Source of the DNA: an uncultured Bacteroidales bacterium
GTDB lineage: Bacteria > Bacteroidota > Bacteroidia > Bacteroidales > Paludibacteraceae
Direction: 5' to 3'
DNA: 36,400 nt
NCBI GenBank assembly: GCA_900316005.1
Contig: ONBH01000021.1
Coordinates: 1-36,400 of the forward strand
Below are positions 17,498 through 26,310 of this stretch, piece by piece. The translations under genes and the position numbers were made by a program. Position 1 is the stretch's first letter, and the number at the start of each line of letters is the position of its first letter. The notes under the pieces were generated by a model. It made no database searches and was not told where the DNA came from. It worked only from the letters and a program-made list of their open reading frames with translations.

Positions 17498-17944
17498 ATG
17501 GAATTACATAATTTAACCCCCGCAGCAGGTAGTGTAAAAACTGCCAAACGTGTAGGTCGTGGTGCAGGTTCCGGTCTGGGAGGCACCTCTACCCGCGGAC
17601 ACAAGGGCGCTAAGAGCCGCAGTGGTTATTCGAAGAAGATCGGTTTCGAAGGTGGTCAGATGCCTATGCAGCGTCGTCTGCCGAAGTTCGGCTTCAAGAA
17701 CATCAACCGCGTGGAGTACAAGGCTATTAACCTCAATGTGCTTCAACAGCTTGCTGAGACACGCAACCTCGAGACTATCGGTCTGCCCGAGCTGTTCGAG
17801 GCCGGCTTTATCAACAAGTCGCAACTCGTTAAGATCCTGGGCAACGGTACACTGACGGCCAAACTGACCGTTCGTGCCAACGCCTTCTCGAAGAAAGCTG
17901 AAGAGGCTATCACCGCTGCCGGTGGTGCGATTGAAAAAATTTAA
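17498..17944 (+). CDS. rplO: 50S ribosomal protein L15
   Basis: L15 is a late-assembly protein that threads into the 50S subunit. The 148 residues open MELHNLTPAAGSVKTAKRVG. The glycine-rich extended arm (GRGAGSGLGGTSTRGHKGAK, about residues 20-39) is followed by FEGGQMPMQRRLPKFGF. The C-terminal domain closes with LTVRANAFSKKAEEAI. A 94-base gap with its own hairpins follows before secY. Confidence 0.98.
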   Translation: MELHNLTPAAGSVKTAKRVGRGAGSGLGGTSTRGHKGAKSRSGYSKKIGFEGGQMPMQRRLPKFGFKNINRVEYKAINLNVLQQLAETRNLETIGLPELFEAGFINKSQLVKILGNGTLTAKLTVRANAFSKKAEEAITAAGGAIEKI

Positions 17945-17956
17945 TAAACGTAGTTT

Positions 17957-18037
17957 ATGAAGTCTTGTGCAAGCCGAGTGAAAGCTTGCTTTCGCAACCC
18001 GGCGACGCCAAGGCTCCATAGCAAAACAAAGTTTTGA
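17957..18037 (+). promoter_or_regulatory. secY leader: 26-codon ORF overlapping two hairpins
   Basis: An ATG at 17957 opens a 26-codon frame whose TGA (18035-18037) ends 1 base before the secY ATG. It overlaps hairpin 17973-18003 (GCCG/CGGC around GTGAAAG-CTTG-CTTTCGC). It also overlaps CAAAAC-AAA-GTTTTG (18022-18036), whose second arm sits directly at the secY start. It could couple translation of secY to that of the short frame. The predicted peptide matches nothing I recognise, so it may simply be a spacer. Confidence 0.4.
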
Positions 18038-18038
18038 T

Positions 18039-19379
18039 ATGAAGTTTATAGAGACCTGTAAGAATATCTGGAAGATTGAGGACTTGCGCAAGCGCCTCTT
18101 GACGACGTTGCTGTTCGTCTTGGTGTACCGTTTCGGTTCGTTCATCGTTCTTCCCGGTATTGACCCCACGGCCCTTACTGCCCTGAAAGGACAGACCGCA
18201 GGTGGTCTGATGGCTCTGTTGGACATGTTTGCCGGTGGCGCCTTCTCCAATGCATCTATTTTTGCGTTGGGTATCATGCCCTACATCTCGGCCAGTATCG
18301 TCATCCAATTGCTCACAATTGCGGTGCCCTACTTCCAGAAGATGCAGAAGGAAGGTGAATCCGGTAGGCAGAAGATGAACCAGATCACGCGCTACCTGAC
18401 GGTAGCTATCCTGCTGTTCCAGGGTCCGAGTTATCTTGTGAACCTCTCGGTACAGATGGCTCAAGCCGGTCAGCCGTTGGCTATCGGTTTCAACTGGTTC
18501 ACCATCTCCAGCACCATCATCCTCTGCGCGGGTTCTATGTTCGTCATGTGGCTCGGTGAGCGCATTACCGATCGCGGTATTGGTAACGGTATCTCGTTTA
18601 TCATCCTTATCGGTATTATTGCTCGTCTGCCCGAGGCCCTTATTCAGGAGTTCTCCAGCCGTTTGAACGACGCTGGAGGTGGTCTGATTATGTTCCTTGC
18701 CGAAATCATCGTGCTTATCCTTGTGGTGATGTTCGCCATCCTGCTGGTGCAGGGTACGCGCCGCATCCCCGTACAGTACGCCAAGCGTATTGTAGGTAAC
18801 AAGCAGTATGGCGGTGTGCGTCAGTACATTCCCCTGAAGGTGAATGCTGCTAACGTAATGCCGATCATCTTCGCGCAAGCTATCATGTTCATTCCTATCG
18901 CTCTGGCCGGCTTCCGTGCTGATGGTTCGTCGTGGTGGGTACGTACGTTTATGGATAATAACAGCTTTGGCTACAACATAGTCTTCGCTATATTGATTAT
19001 CGCCTTCACGTACTTCTATACCGCCATCATCGTCAACCCGATGCAGATAGCCGAGAACCTCAAGCTCAACAATGGCTTTATCCCCGGTGTTAAGCCCGGT
19101 AAGAAAACGGCTGAATATATTGATAGCATCATGAGTCGTATTACCCTTCCGGGTTCCATTCTGCTGGCTATCATCGCCGTTCTCCCCGCTTTTGCCCGCC
19201 TCTTTGGCGTGTCAATGGGTTTTGCACAATTCTTCGGCGGAACCAGCCTGCTGATTATGGTAGGTGTCATCCTCGATACCCTGCAGCAGATTGAGTCACA
19301 TCTGTTGATGCGTCACTACGACGGTTTCTTTGAAAGCGGTATGCGTATCAAAGGTCGTAGCGGAGCCATGGCATATTGA
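18039..19379 (+). CDS. secY: Protein translocase subunit SecY
   Basis: SecY is the channel-forming subunit of the SecYEG translocon in the inner membrane. The 446 residues show about ten hydrophobic spans. The first follows a cytoplasmic N-terminus ending in DLRKRLLTTL. The plug-region GIDPTAL and the GIMPYISASIVIQLL span are typical. The RITDRGIGNGISFIILIGI motif and the C5 loop GVKPGKKTAEYID, which binds SecA and the ribosome, are also present. It is encoded between rplO and map as in most bacteria. The leader before it is folded and may limit its expression relative to the ribosomal genes. Confidence 0.99.
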   Translation: MKFIETCKNIWKIEDLRKRLLTTLLFVLVYRFGSFIVLPGIDPTALTALKGQTAGGLMALLDMFAGGAFSNASIFALGIMPYISASIVIQLLTIAVPYFQKMQKEGESGRQKMNQITRYLTVAILLFQGPSYLVNLSVQMAQAGQPLAIGFNWFTISSTIILCAGSMFVMWLGERITDRGIGNGISFIILIGIIARLPEALIQEFSSRLNDAGGGLIMFLAEIIVLILVVMFAILLVQGTRRIPVQYAKRIVGNKQYGGVRQYIPLKVNAANVMPIIFAQAIMFIPIALAGFRADGSSWWVRTFMDNNSFGYNIVFAILIIAFTYFYTAIIVNPMQIAENLKLNNGFIPGVKPGKKTAEYIDSIMSRITLPGSILLAIIAVLPAFARLFGVSMGFAQFFGGTSLLIMVGVILDTLQQIESHLLMRHYDGFFESGMRIKGRSGAMAY

Positions 19380-19416
19380 TAAATCGTAGAATCCGGTTAC
19401 TTGTCAATAGCAGAAA

Positions 19417-20202
19417 ATGATATTTCTCAAGACTGACGAAGAGATCGAGAAGATGCGCGAGAGCAATCGCCTTCTGGGCATGGCTTATGGCGAAGTAGCC
19501 AAAGCCATCGCCCCGGGGGTGACTACCGGTCAGCTGGACCAACTCGCCCACGACTTCATCTGTGACCACGGTGGTTATCCTTCCTGCCTGGGCTTCGAGG
19601 GTTATCCGTGCTCACTTTGCACTTCGGTTAACGAACAGGTGGTGCATGGCATCCCCTCCAAAGATGTGGTCCTCAAGGATGGCGACATCGTATCGGTGGA
19701 TGGTTGTGTGTTGCTCAACGGTTTTCATGCCGACTCGGCATACACGTTCCCGGTAGGAGAGGTAAGCGAGGAAAAGATGCGCCTGATGCGTGTCACCAAG
19801 GAATGCCTCTATCTGGGTATCGAACAGGCTGTTACCGGTCATCGCCTCGGTGATATCGGTTTCGCCATCCAGCATCACGCTGAGCAGAACGGTTACTCGG
19901 TCTGCCGCGAGTTTGTCGGACACGGCATAGGTCGCGAGATGCACGAGGACCCCGAGGTGCTCAACTACGGACGGCGTGGCAACGGTATCGTACTCAAGAG
20001 TGGCATGACACTTGCCATCGAGCCGATGATACTGATGGGCCGACGCAATGTTGTGATTGAAGAAGACGGATGGACCTGTCGCACCACCGACCGCAAGCCT
20101 GCAGCTCACTACGAGTTAAGCGTCTGCGTTCGGAACGGCAAGGCAGATATCCTCTCGACCTTTGAGTATATTGAACAAGTACTGAAAGAAAGATTTATTT
20201 AA
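19417..20202 (+). CDS. map: Methionine aminopeptidase type I
   Basis: MetAP removes the N-terminal methionine from nascent proteins in the cytoplasm. The 261 residues give the pita-bread fold. The five metal ligands are visible: D95 (SVDG), D106 (HADSAYTF), H169 (FVGHGIGREMHE), E202 (AIEPM) and E233 (HYELS). H78 in VVHGIPS is the conserved substrate histidine. It has no N-terminal zinc or SH3 extension. The gene follows secY by 37 bases and precedes infA by 9, the usual secY-map-infA order. Confidence 0.97.
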   Translation: MIFLKTDEEIEKMRESNRLLGMAYGEVAKAIAPGVTTGQLDQLAHDFICDHGGYPSCLGFEGYPCSLCTSVNEQVVHGIPSKDVVLKDGDIVSVDGCVLLNGFHADSAYTFPVGEVSEEKMRLMRVTKECLYLGIEQAVTGHRLGDIGFAIQHHAEQNGYSVCREFVGHGIGREMHEDPEVLNYGRRGNGIVLKSGMTLAIEPMILMGRRNVVIEEDGWTCRTTDRKPAAHYELSVCVRNGKADILSTFEYIEQVLKERFI

Positions 20203-20211
20203 TACACTACT

Positions 20212-20430
20212 ATGGCAAAACAAGACGCAATTGAAGTAGACGGAACGATCACCGAGGCTCTCTCCAATGCCATGTTTCGGGTGCAACTCGAGAGCGGTCA
20301 TGTCATCATCGCGAATATCTCCGGTAAGATGCGCATGCACTACATCAAGATCCTGCCCGGCGACCGCGTAAAGGTGGAAATGAGCCCTTACGACCTGACT
20401 CGTGGACGTATATCCTTCCGCTACAAGTAA
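20212..20430 (+). CDS. infA: Translation initiation factor IF-1
   Basis: IF-1 is a single OB-fold protein that blocks the A site during initiation. The 72 residues start [20 protein letters not shown]. They contain [40 protein letters not shown] and the final GRISFRYK. The length and every core motif are canonical. It is placed between map and rpmJ. Confidence 0.98.
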   Translation: MAKQDAIEVDGTITEALSNAMFRVQLESGHVIIANISGKMRMHYIKILPGDRVKVEMSPYDLTRGRISFRYK

Positions 20431-20480
20431 AAGGCTAAAGGCTATTACAGCATTAACTAATTTAATTTACTTTTACTGCT

Positions 20481-20597
20481 ATGAAAGTAAGAGCATCAAT
20501 CAAAAAGCGCAATGCGGACTGCAAAATCGTGCGCCGCAAAGGTAAGCTTTACGTTATTAACAAAAAAGAACCCAAAATGAAGATGCGTCAGGGATAA
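20481..20597 (+). CDS. rpmJ: 50S ribosomal protein L36, zinc-free form
   Basis: L36 is the smallest 50S protein. The frame runs ATG 20481 to TAA 20595-20597 and encodes 38 residues, the canonical length, beginning [17 protein letters not shown]. The zinc-binding pattern of the C+ form (C11, C14, C27, H32) is reduced to a single C14; the other positions are N, N and K. It should therefore not need zinc, like S14 in the same cluster. It lies between infA and rpsM as expected. Confidence 0.97.
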   Translation: MKVRASIKKRNADCKIVRRKGKLYVINKKEPKMKMRQG

Positions 20598-20647
20598 GCT
20601 CCTCATCTTGGAAAACCATTAAAAACAATATCCCAAAGTAAAGAATT

Positions 20648-21028
20648 ATGGCTATAAGAATTGTCGGTGTAGATCTGCCGCAGAACAAATGCGGTGAAGT
20701 CGGATTGACTTACATCTACGGAATAGGTCGTTCAAGCGCAAAGAAGATCCTGGCAGAGGCAGGCGTTGACCCAAGCATCAAGGTTCAGGATTGGACGGAT
20801 GACCAAGCAGCTAAAATCCGTGAGATCATCGGTGCTAAGTACAAAGTAGAAGGTGATCTTCGTTCGGAGACTCAATTGAACATCAAGCGTTTGATGGATA
20901 TCGGTTGTTACCGCGGCGTCCGTCATCGTATTGGTCTGCCCGTTCGCGGTCAGTCAACGAAGAACAACGCCCGCACGCGCAAAGGTAAGAAGAAAACGGT
21001 TGCTAACAAGAAGAAAGCAACGAAGTAA
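20648..21028 (+). CDS. rpsM: 30S ribosomal protein S13
   Basis: S13 spans the head-50S bridge and contacts P-site tRNA through its C-terminal tail. The 126 residues start [20 protein letters not shown], contain [19 protein letters not shown] (helix-hairpin-helix region) and end with the [17 protein letters not shown] motif plus a lysine-rich tail. It begins the alpha operon rpsM-rpsK-rpsD-rpoA-rplQ. I see no promoter of full consensus directly before it. Confidence 0.99.
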   Translation: MAIRIVGVDLPQNKCGEVGLTYIYGIGRSSAKKILAEAGVDPSIKVQDWTDDQAAKIREIIGAKYKVEGDLRSETQLNIKRLMDIGCYRGVRHRIGLPVRGQSTKNNARTRKGKKKTVANKKKATK

Positions 21029-21058
21029 AGTAGTTAAATCGTAAATTCATCAAACATT

Positions 21059-21448
21059 ATGGCAAAGAAAACTGTTGCAGCTAAGAAGCGCGTTGTGAAA
21101 ATCGACGGTGTGGGCCAACTCCACGTTATGTCTTCTTTCAACAATGTTATTGTTACCATGGCTAATGGTGACGGCCAGGTTATCAGCTGGTCTTCAGCCG
21201 GTAAGATGGGCTTCCGTGGCTCCAAGAAAAATACTCCCTACGCTGCACAAATGGCAGCTGCTGACTGCGGTAAGGTCGCTTATGACCTCGGTCTGAGAAA
21301 GGTTAAAGCTTATGTGAAAGGTCCCGGTCAAGGACGTGAGAGCGCTATCCGCGCCTGTGTCGCTGCCGGTATCGACGTAACGGAAATCGTGGACGTAACA
21401 CCCATGCCCCACAACGGCTGCCGTCCTCCCAAACGTCGTCGTGTATAA
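21059..21448 (+). CDS. rpsK: 30S ribosomal protein S11
   Basis: S11 lines the 30S platform and touches the mRNA near the E site. The 129 residues contain [38 protein letters not shown] and the C-terminal [15 protein letters not shown]. That last motif carries the conserved Asn-Gly that becomes an isoaspartate in E. coli. It lies between rpsM and rpsD. Confidence 0.99.
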   Translation: MAKKTVAAKKRVVKIDGVGQLHVMSSFNNVIVTMANGDGQVISWSSAGKMGFRGSKKNTPYAAQMAAADCGKVAYDLGLRKVKAYVKGPGQGRESAIRACVAAGIDVTEIVDVTPMPHNGCRPPKRRRV

Positions 21449-21489
21449 TAGAAATTGTAAAATTGTAAAACGTTAAATCGTAAATTATT

Positions 21490-22095
21490 ATGGCAAGATA
21501 TACTGGACCTAAATCACGTATTGCACGTCGTTTCGGTGAACCTATCTTCGGTCCGGACAAGGCACTCGACCGCCGCAATTATGCACCCGGACAACATGGC
21601 CTCAACCGCCGCAAAAAGAACTCGGAATACGGCACTCAGCTCGCCGAGAAACAGAAAGCCAAATATACCTATGGTGTGCTCGAACGTCAGTTCCGCCTCC
21701 TCTTTGCACAGGCCGCTCGCACCAAGGGTATCACCGGTGAAATTCTTATTCAACTGCTCGAGTCGCGTCTCGATAACATCGTGTACCGCCTCGGTATTGC
21801 TCCCACCCGCGCTGCTGCTCGTCAGCTCGTGAGTCACCGCCACATCACCGTGGACGGTAAGGTGGTTAACATCCCTTCGTTCCAGGTTAAGCCCGGCATG
21901 ATTGTCGCTGTTCGCGAGAAATCAAAATCGCTGGAAGTTATTGCTGCCTCTCTCGAGGGATTCAACCATTCTAAGTATAGCTGGCTCGAATGGGACGAAG
22001 CGCAGAAAGCAGGTAAGTTCCTCAATATTCCTGCACGCGAGGAAATCCCTGAGAATATCAAGGAGCAGTTAATCGTTGAATTGTATAGTAAATAA
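21490..22095 (+). CDS. rpsD: 30S ribosomal protein S4
   Basis: S4 is a primary assembly protein and, in E. coli, the repressor of the alpha operon. The 201 residues begin [19 protein letters not shown], without the N-terminal zinc cysteines. They contain [14 protein letters not shown] and [20 protein letters not shown], followed by the S4 RNA-binding domain ([20 protein letters not shown]). rpoA follows after 13 bases. Confidence 0.99.
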   Translation: MARYTGPKSRIARRFGEPIFGPDKALDRRNYAPGQHGLNRRKKNSEYGTQLAEKQKAKYTYGVLERQFRLLFAQAARTKGITGEILIQLLESRLDNIVYRLGIAPTRAAARQLVSHRHITVDGKVVNIPSFQVKPGMIVAVREKSKSLEVIAASLEGFNHSKYSWLEWDEAQKAGKFLNIPAREEIPENIKEQLIVELYSK

Positions 22096-22108
22096 AATTT
22101 CTGAATTC

Positions 22109-23110
22109 ATGGCAATATTAAATTTCATCAAGCCTGACAAGGTGATTATGTTGGATTCGAGCAACACCAAAGGAGTCTTCGAATTCCGTCCGCTCGAACC
22201 CGGTTATGGTATCACAGTTGGTAACGCTATTCGTCGTGTTCTGCTGAACTCGCTCGAAGGATACGCTATCTGCTCAATCAGGATCAGCGATATTGATCAT
22301 GAATTTGCTACTATCCCCGGGGTTATTACTGACGTAACCAACTTGATTCTCAATCTCAAACAGGTTCGCTTCAAACGCAAACCCGAGATTGAGAACGAAA
22401 CCGAAACAGCCAAAATCCGTATCCGCAAGCAGAAAGTGTTCACAGCCGGTGACCTCAATACCGTGCTTTCGCACTTTGAGGTGCTCAACCCCGAACTGCT
22501 CCTCGCGGAGATGGATGAGACTGCCGATTTCGAACTGGAACTCACCATCAACAAAGGTCGCGGATACGTACCCGCTGACGATAACCGCCATGCTGACGAC
22601 CCCATCGGAACACTGGCTATAGACTCAATCTATACCCCCATCCGTAACGTCCGTCTCGCCATTGACCAGTATCGTGTAGAACAGCGAACCGACTACGAGA
22701 AACTCACACTCGAGATTCTCACCGATGGCAGTATCACCCCCAAGGAGGCTTTGAAGGAAGCCGCCAAGATCCTCATCTTCCACTTCATGCTCTTCTCCGA
22801 CGAGAAGATTATCATCGAGGAGGAAAGTAAGAGTCAGAATAACCAACTTGATGAGGAGATCCTGCGCATGCGTCAGCTGCTCAACCAGCGCCTGCAGGAT
22901 ATCGACCTCAGCGTTCGTGCTCTCAACTGCCTCAAGGCAGCTGAGGTCAGCACGCTCGGCGAATTGGTTACCTACCACCGTAGCGACCTGCTTAAGTTCC
23001 GCAATTTCGGTAAGAAGTCTCTCACCGAGCTGGACGAACTGCTGGAGCGTAACGGACTGTCCTTCGGCATGGATATTAGCAAATATGCAATTAAGAATGA
23101 AGATAATTAA
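22109..23110 (+). CDS. rpoA: RNA polymerase alpha subunit
   Basis: Alpha dimerises to start assembly of RNA polymerase, and its C-terminal domain contacts regulators and UP elements. The ATG at 22109 gives 333 residues starting [15 protein letters not shown]. The earlier in-frame ATG at 22076 lies within rpsD and is rejected. The N-terminal dimer motif [20 protein letters not shown] (residues 33-52) is clear. The alpha-CTD carries [20 protein letters not shown] and [16 protein letters not shown], joined by an acidic, asparagine-rich linker. It is fourth in the alpha operon. Confidence 0.99.
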   Translation: MAILNFIKPDKVIMLDSSNTKGVFEFRPLEPGYGITVGNAIRRVLLNSLEGYAICSIRISDIDHEFATIPGVITDVTNLILNLKQVRFKRKPEIENETETAKIRIRKQKVFTAGDLNTVLSHFEVLNPELLLAEMDETADFELELTINKGRGYVPADDNRHADDPIGTLAIDSIYTPIRNVRLAIDQYRVEQRTDYEKLTLEILTDGSITPKEALKEAAKILIFHFMLFSDEKIIIEEESKSQNNQLDEEILRMRQLLNQRLQDIDLSVRALNCLKAAEVSTLGELVTYHRSDLLKFRNFGKKSLTELDELLERNGLSFGMDISKYAIKNEDN

Positions 23111-23140
23111 TCTTCGGTACATTAGTAAATTTATAAAACA

Positions 23141-23620
23141 ATGAGACATAATAAGAAATTCAACCACCTCGGCCGCAAAGCTTCGCACCGTAGTGCTATG
23201 CTCAGCAACATGGCTTGCTCGCTCATTATGCACAAGCGCATCTCTACCACGCTGGCCAAGGCTAAAGCTCTCCGTATTTTCGTAGAGCCCATTCTGACCC
23301 GCGCTAAGGAAGACAATATGGCCAACCGCCGTTTGGCTTTCAGCGAGCTCAAACAAAAGGAAGTTGTTACCGAACTCTTCCAAAACGTAGGCGAGAAGAT
23401 TGCTAACCGTCCCGGTGGCTACACCCGTATCCTCCGTACCGGTTTCCGTCTGGGCGACGCTGCCGAAATGTGCATCATCGAGCTCGTGGACTACAACGAG
23501 AACATGCTCAAGGAAGGCAAGAAAGCCGCTAAGAAAACCACACGCCGCGCCGGTAAGAAAGCTGCCGCCAAGGCTGAAGAGGCTGCTCCTGCTGCCGAAG
23601 AGGCACCCAAGGCTGAATAA
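23141..23620 (+). CDS. rplQ: 50S ribosomal protein L17 with acidic/alanine-rich C-terminal extension
   Basis: L17 lies near the tunnel exit. The 159 residues start [20 protein letters not shown] and contain the family motifs [39 protein letters not shown] and [10 protein letters not shown]. Roughly the last 35 residues form a low-complexity Lys/Ala then Glu/Ala/Pro tail ([25 protein letters not shown], given in part), beyond the canonical end at about residue 120. It is the last gene of the cluster, followed by a strong terminator. Confidence 0.98.
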   Translation: MRHNKKFNHLGRKASHRSAMLSNMACSLIMHKRISTTLAKAKALRIFVEPILTRAKEDNMANRRLAFSELKQKEVVTELFQNVGEKIANRPGGYTRILRTGFRLGDAAEMCIIELVDYNENMLKEGKKAAKKTTRRAGKKAAAKAEEAAPAAEEAPKAE

Positions 23621-23640
23621 GTTGGGCAATCCGATAAAGA

Positions 23641-23675
23641 AAAAAGACTCGACACGCATGTGCCGGGTCTTTTTT
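23641..23675. terminator. Bidirectional terminator after rplQ / after tcdA
   Basis: The stem AAAAAGACTCG (23641-23651) pairs with CGGGTCTTTTT (23664-23674), one G-U pair. It continues as CAC/GTG around loop GCAT. It ends in a T-run on the plus strand and carries an A-run before it, so it can act on both the ribosomal cluster (+) and the converging tcdA transcript (-). Confidence 0.9.
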
Positions 23676-23678
23676 AAT

Positions 23679-23706
23679 ATCAACTATCAACTGTCAACTG
23701 TCAATT
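23679..23706. repeat. 7-bp repeat tract forming the end of tcdA
   Basis: ATCAACTATCAACTGTCAACTGTCAATT. Read on the minus strand it is the TTGACAG/TTGATAG repeat. The first unit encodes the last residues and TGA stop of TcdA, so the tract begins inside the gene. Confidence 0.85.
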
Positions 23707-24383
23707 AAGTCCCTTATGACCAATCCCGCCAGCATCATGCCAAATGTGCCCACTACGGGCGCTATAGTGCCACGCTCGCCCGACAACTCCGGCGAATAGA
23801 CGCATCGGAACTTGCGCTTGGGCCAATGGCCCGCCTTGCGCATACGCGTACGCAACGCCCGCGCCAACGGGCAACCCTCCACCTTGCCAAACTCTGCCAC
23901 GCGTATCTGTTGCGGATCCATCTTACGACCAGCACCCATCGAGGAGAACAGCGTCACCCCCTCCGTCTCCGTTGCCTGCCAAATCAGGTGCATCTTGTCC
24001 TCCACCTGGTCGATGGCATCAATGACGTAGTCGTAGGTCTGCAGTTGAAACATAGCGGCTGTCTCAGCCGTGTATCGCGCCTGTAGAGCTACGATCTCAG
24101 CCTTGGGGTATATACTGCTGAGACGCGCAGCAAGAGCCTCTGATTTGGGCTTACCCAATGTATCTTGGGTAGCAACGATCTGCCTATTTAGGTTCGATGG
24201 AGCTACTTCGTCAAAATCAACGATAGTCAGATGGCCGATACCCGTACGTACCAAGGCCTCGGCGCACCAGCCTCCAACGCCGCCGGCGCCAAACAGAATG
24301 ACGCGCGTAGCTTGCAGGCGCTCAAATGCCGCCTCGCCAATCAGCTGTATCGTCCGCTCGTATGGAAGATATTCATTATTCAT
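23694..24383 (-). CDS. tcdA: tRNA threonylcarbamoyladenosine dehydratase TcdA (CsdL)
   Basis: TcdA is an E1-like enzyme that uses ATP to convert t6A37 of tRNA to its cyclic form. The start at 24383 (MNNEYLPYERTIQLIGE) gives 229 residues; an ATG 7 codons upstream is less likely. The Rossmann ATP-binding loop VILFGAGGVGGW (28-39) and the DFDEVAPSNLNRQ segment (about 56-68) are the E1/ThiF/MoeB signature. RKMDPQQIRVAEF and FRCVYSPE follow the TcdA pattern, and there is no CxxC zinc motif. The last codons and the stop come from a TTGACAG repeat. It is downstream of the FAD dehydrogenase on the same strand and has no promoter of its own. Confidence 0.93.
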   Translation of the reverse strand: MNNEYLPYERTIQLIGEAAFERLQATRVILFGAGGVGGWCAEALVRTGIGHLTIVDFDEVAPSNLNRQIVATQDTLGKPKSEALAARLSSIYPKAEIVALQARYTAETAAMFQLQTYDYVIDAIDQVEDKMHLIWQATETEGVTLFSSMGAGRKMDPQQIRVAEFGKVEGCPLARALRTRMRKAGHWPKRKFRCVYSPELSGERGTIAPVVGTFGMMLAGLVIRDLIDS

Positions 24384-24409
24384 AATCAAAGAAAAAGATG
24401 TCAACTATC

Positions 24410-24502
24410 GTACGGCTTTAGCCGATCGTTCGAGGCTTAGCCGAGATAAGAACTATCAATTATCAACTATCAACTATCAACTATCAATTATCAACTATCA
24501 AC
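24410..24502. repeat. GGCTTAGCC palindromes and 7-bp repeats between tcdA and the FAD gene
   Basis: CGGCTTTAGCCG and GAGGCTTAGCCGA lie 19 bases apart (24413-24445). They are followed by about eight units of the ATCAACT/ATCAATT repeat (24448-24502). The tract continues into the FAD-dehydrogenase gene and supplies its last residues (QLIVDN) and its stop codon. Confidence 0.85.
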
Positions 24503-26031
24503 TGTTTCGCTGCTCTTATGCCGTCCAGCGCCGAACTGGTAATGCCGCCCGCATAGCCGGCTCCTTCGCCGCAGGGATAGAGTAGGGGGTGACTGACGCT
24601 GCGCATGGTATCGTTATCACGCAGGATGCGCACCGGGCTGCTGGAGCGGCTCTCCACGCCTACGACGACTGCCTCGCGGGTGATAAACCCCGGATATTTG
24701 CGGTCAAAGTCGCGAAAACCCTGTTGCAGATACGGCCCTATCTCGCCCGGCAACCACTTATCCAGTCGCGAAGCTACGATACCGGGCAGATACGAGCAGG
24801 CGGGTAGGTCCGCCGAAGCTCGCCCTTCCACAAAGTCGTTCAGCCGTTGTGCCGGTGCCATGGCGCCGATGCCGCCGGCCGCACGAGCTTCCACCCATGC
24901 CAGGTGTTCCAGTGCCTCCTGGTAATCCAGCCGCTCTATGGCCTGTGCCGTTCTACCGCCTCCTGTGGGATGGGCAGGGGAGGGTATCTCAACCACCATG
25001 CCCGAATTGGCGTACGGCGAGTTGCGATGCGAGGCGCTCATGCCGTTGACCACGCAACCCTCGGCCATACTGCCGGCGGGCACGATATGTCCGCCCGGGC
25101 ACATGCAGAAACTATAGACCCCTTTGCCATTCACCTGTGTCACCAGCGAGTAACTGGCATTGCCCAAATAGTCAATAAGTGAATCCCTTCCCCCTTTAAC
25201 CATTAACCTTTCCCCCTTATAATACATCAGCCGGTTGATGAGTTCTTGCGGATGTTCCACGCGCACCCCCATAGCGCAACCTTTAGCCTCAAGTGCCACG
25301 CCTTCGTGCGCCAGCATGCGGTAGGTGTCGTGTGCCGAATGTCCGATGGCGAGGATAATGGGGGTATTCTTAATTTTAAATTTTAAATTTTCAATTTTAA
25401 ATTCTGTGAGACTTGTCACACAAGTCTCGAAGTGTATCTCCCCCCCGTGCCCTAAGATGCACTGCCGCATGTTTTGGATGATGCGGGGCAGCAGGTCTGA
25501 ACCGATGTGTGCATGAGCCTCGTAGAGCACCGTGTCGGGTGCTCCGAAGTAGTGGAAGAGCTCCATCACGCGTTGCATGTCGCCGCGTTTCTTGCTGCGC
25601 GAGAACAGTTTGCCGTCGGAGAATGTACCCGCGCCGCCTTCACCGAAGCAGTAGTTCGACTCGGGATCGAGGCCCTCGTTCTTATTCAGCCGTGCGATAG
25701 CCCGTTTGCGCGTGCTGACATCTTGTCCGCGCTCCAGGATGATGGGTTTGATGCTGTGCTCTATGAGCGTCAGCGCCGCAAACAGTCCAGCCGGACCGGC
25801 GCCGATGATATAGGCAGCGCGGTCAGCGTGTGTCACGTCTTGAAAATGCGGTTCAGCGTACAGCGGAATGGGGGCATCTTTCGCTATCCAACGCCCGTGA
25901 ACGTCCGTAAGGATGGTCAGCAGCACCTTGATGTCACGTTGCCGCGCATCGACTGACCGACGCTGAATGCGGTACTTACCTTCTATGTCTTTCGCCTCCT
26001 TGGGCGACACGATAATCTGTTCGGTATTCAT
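24484..26031 (-). CDS. FAD-dependent dehydrogenase of the COG2509 type
   Basis: This 515-residue cytoplasmic flavoprotein has an unknown physiological substrate. The FAD Rossmann loop AAYIIGAGPAGLFAAL (72-87) is followed by the acidic residue E100 (ILERG) that binds ribose. GEGGAGTFSDGKL (130-142) and FCMCPGGHIVPAG are hallmarks of this family, and CGEGAGYAGGI is the second FAD motif near the C-terminus. A domain of about 70 residues precedes the Rossmann fold, as in relatives. Three stretches look like captured intergenic repeats: residues 210-222 (FKIENLKFKIKN), about 271-283 (KGERLMVKGGR) and the C-terminal QLIVDN. It is followed on the same strand by tcdA and has its own consensus promoter. 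Confidence 0.88.
   Translation of the reverse strand: MNTEQIIVSPKEAKDIEGKYRIQRRSVDARQRDIKVLLTILTDVHGRWIAKDAPIPLYAEPHFQDVTHADRAAYIIGAGPAGLFAALTLIEHSIKPIILERGQDVSTRKRAIARLNKNEGLDPESNYCFGEGGAGTFSDGKLFSRSKKRGDMQRVMELFHYFGAPDTVLYEAHAHIGSDLLPRIIQNMRQCILGHGGEIHFETCVTSLTEFKIENLKFKIKNTPIILAIGHSAHDTYRMLAHEGVALEAKGCAMGVRVEHPQELINRLMYYKGERLMVKGGRDSLIDYLGNASYSLVTQVNGKGVYSFCMCPGGHIVPAGSMAEGCVVNGMSASHRNSPYANSGMVVEIPSPAHPTGGGRTAQAIERLDYQEALEHLAWVEARAAGGIGAMAPAQRLNDFVEGRASADLPACSYLPGIVASRLDKWLPGEIGPYLQQGFRDFDRKYPGFITREAVVVGVESRSSSPVRILRDNDTMRSVSHPLLYPCGEGAGYAGGITSSALDGIRAAKQLIVDN
25185..25222. repeat. In-frame TTAAAGG-type repeat inside the FAD-dehydrogenase gene
   Basis: On the minus strand the sequence AAGGGGGAAAGGTTAATGG followed by TTAAAGGGGGAAGG encodes KGERLMVKGGR. 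It is low complexity, unlike the flanking codons, and resembles the TTAAAGG/GGCTAAA runs found between genes. The frame is kept. Confidence 0.6.
25366..25403. repeat. In-frame AAATTTAA-type repeat inside the FAD-dehydrogenase gene
   Basis: The tract TAATTTTAAATTTTAAATTT and its continuation closely match the intergenic tract before rpsJ (8386-8416). It encodes FKIENLKFKIKN in the region between the FAD fold and the ILAIGHSAHD motif. It replaces what would be a surface loop. Confidence 0.7.
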
Positions 26032-26050
26032 ACAATATGCTTCTTGGCTG

Positions 26051-26082
26051 CAAAGGTAGTAAAAATAAATGACATATGCAAA
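26051..26082 (-). promoter_or_regulatory. Promoter of the FAD dehydrogenase-tcdA unit
   Basis: On the minus strand TTTG (26079-26082), 20 bases, then TACCTTTG (26051-26058), a full consensus. It lies 20 bases before the ATG. Its -33 box overlaps the terminator stem at 26081-26110. Confidence 0.85.
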
Positions 26083-26110
26083 AAAAATCGCCTTTTTGAG
26101 CGATTTTTTT
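26081..26110. terminator. Terminator hairpin upstream of the FAD gene
   Basis: AAAAAAATCGC (26081-26091) pairs with GCGATTTTTTT (26100-26110) around an 8-nt loop. It probably ends the rubredoxin operon transcript on the minus strand as a second site after 26263-26283. Confidence 0.7.
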
Positions 26111-26112
26111 AC

Positions 26113-26230
26113 TTTGGCGTTGGCTTTGGCGTTGGCGTTGGCTGTTTCCCTAAAACCAACACTGCCACGAGAGTTTCACGAGTCAAATCCGCCACCATGA
26201 GGCGACCACACCGCGACCACACCGCGACCA
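26113..26230. repeat. Short tandem repeats in the spacer
   Basis: A GGCGTT/GGCTTT 6-bp repeat covers 26113-26143. An 11-bp repeat GCGACCACACC occurs twice plus a partial copy at 26202-26230. A 70-codon frame spans both but is low complexity and has no recognisable protein, so I treat the 26083-26310 stretch as noncoding. Confidence 0.75.
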
Positions 26231-26262
26231 TTAAGGACATGACGGTCCGGCGATAAAATAAA

Positions 26263-26283
26263 ATCGCCACTAAAAATGGCGAT
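26263..26283 (-). terminator. Terminator after rubredoxin
   Basis: On the minus strand ATCGCCA-TTTTTAG-TGGCGAT is followed by TTTATTTT. It lies 28 bases after the rubredoxin stop. Confidence 0.75.
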
Positions 26284-26310
26284 TCTATCGTTTTAGTCGG
26301 ATTCAGAGGC

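Noticed and set aside
26044..26256. 70-codon frame in the spacer upstream of the FAD gene
   Set aside because: It consists of a terminator and short tandem repeats, with no ribosome binding site and no known fold.
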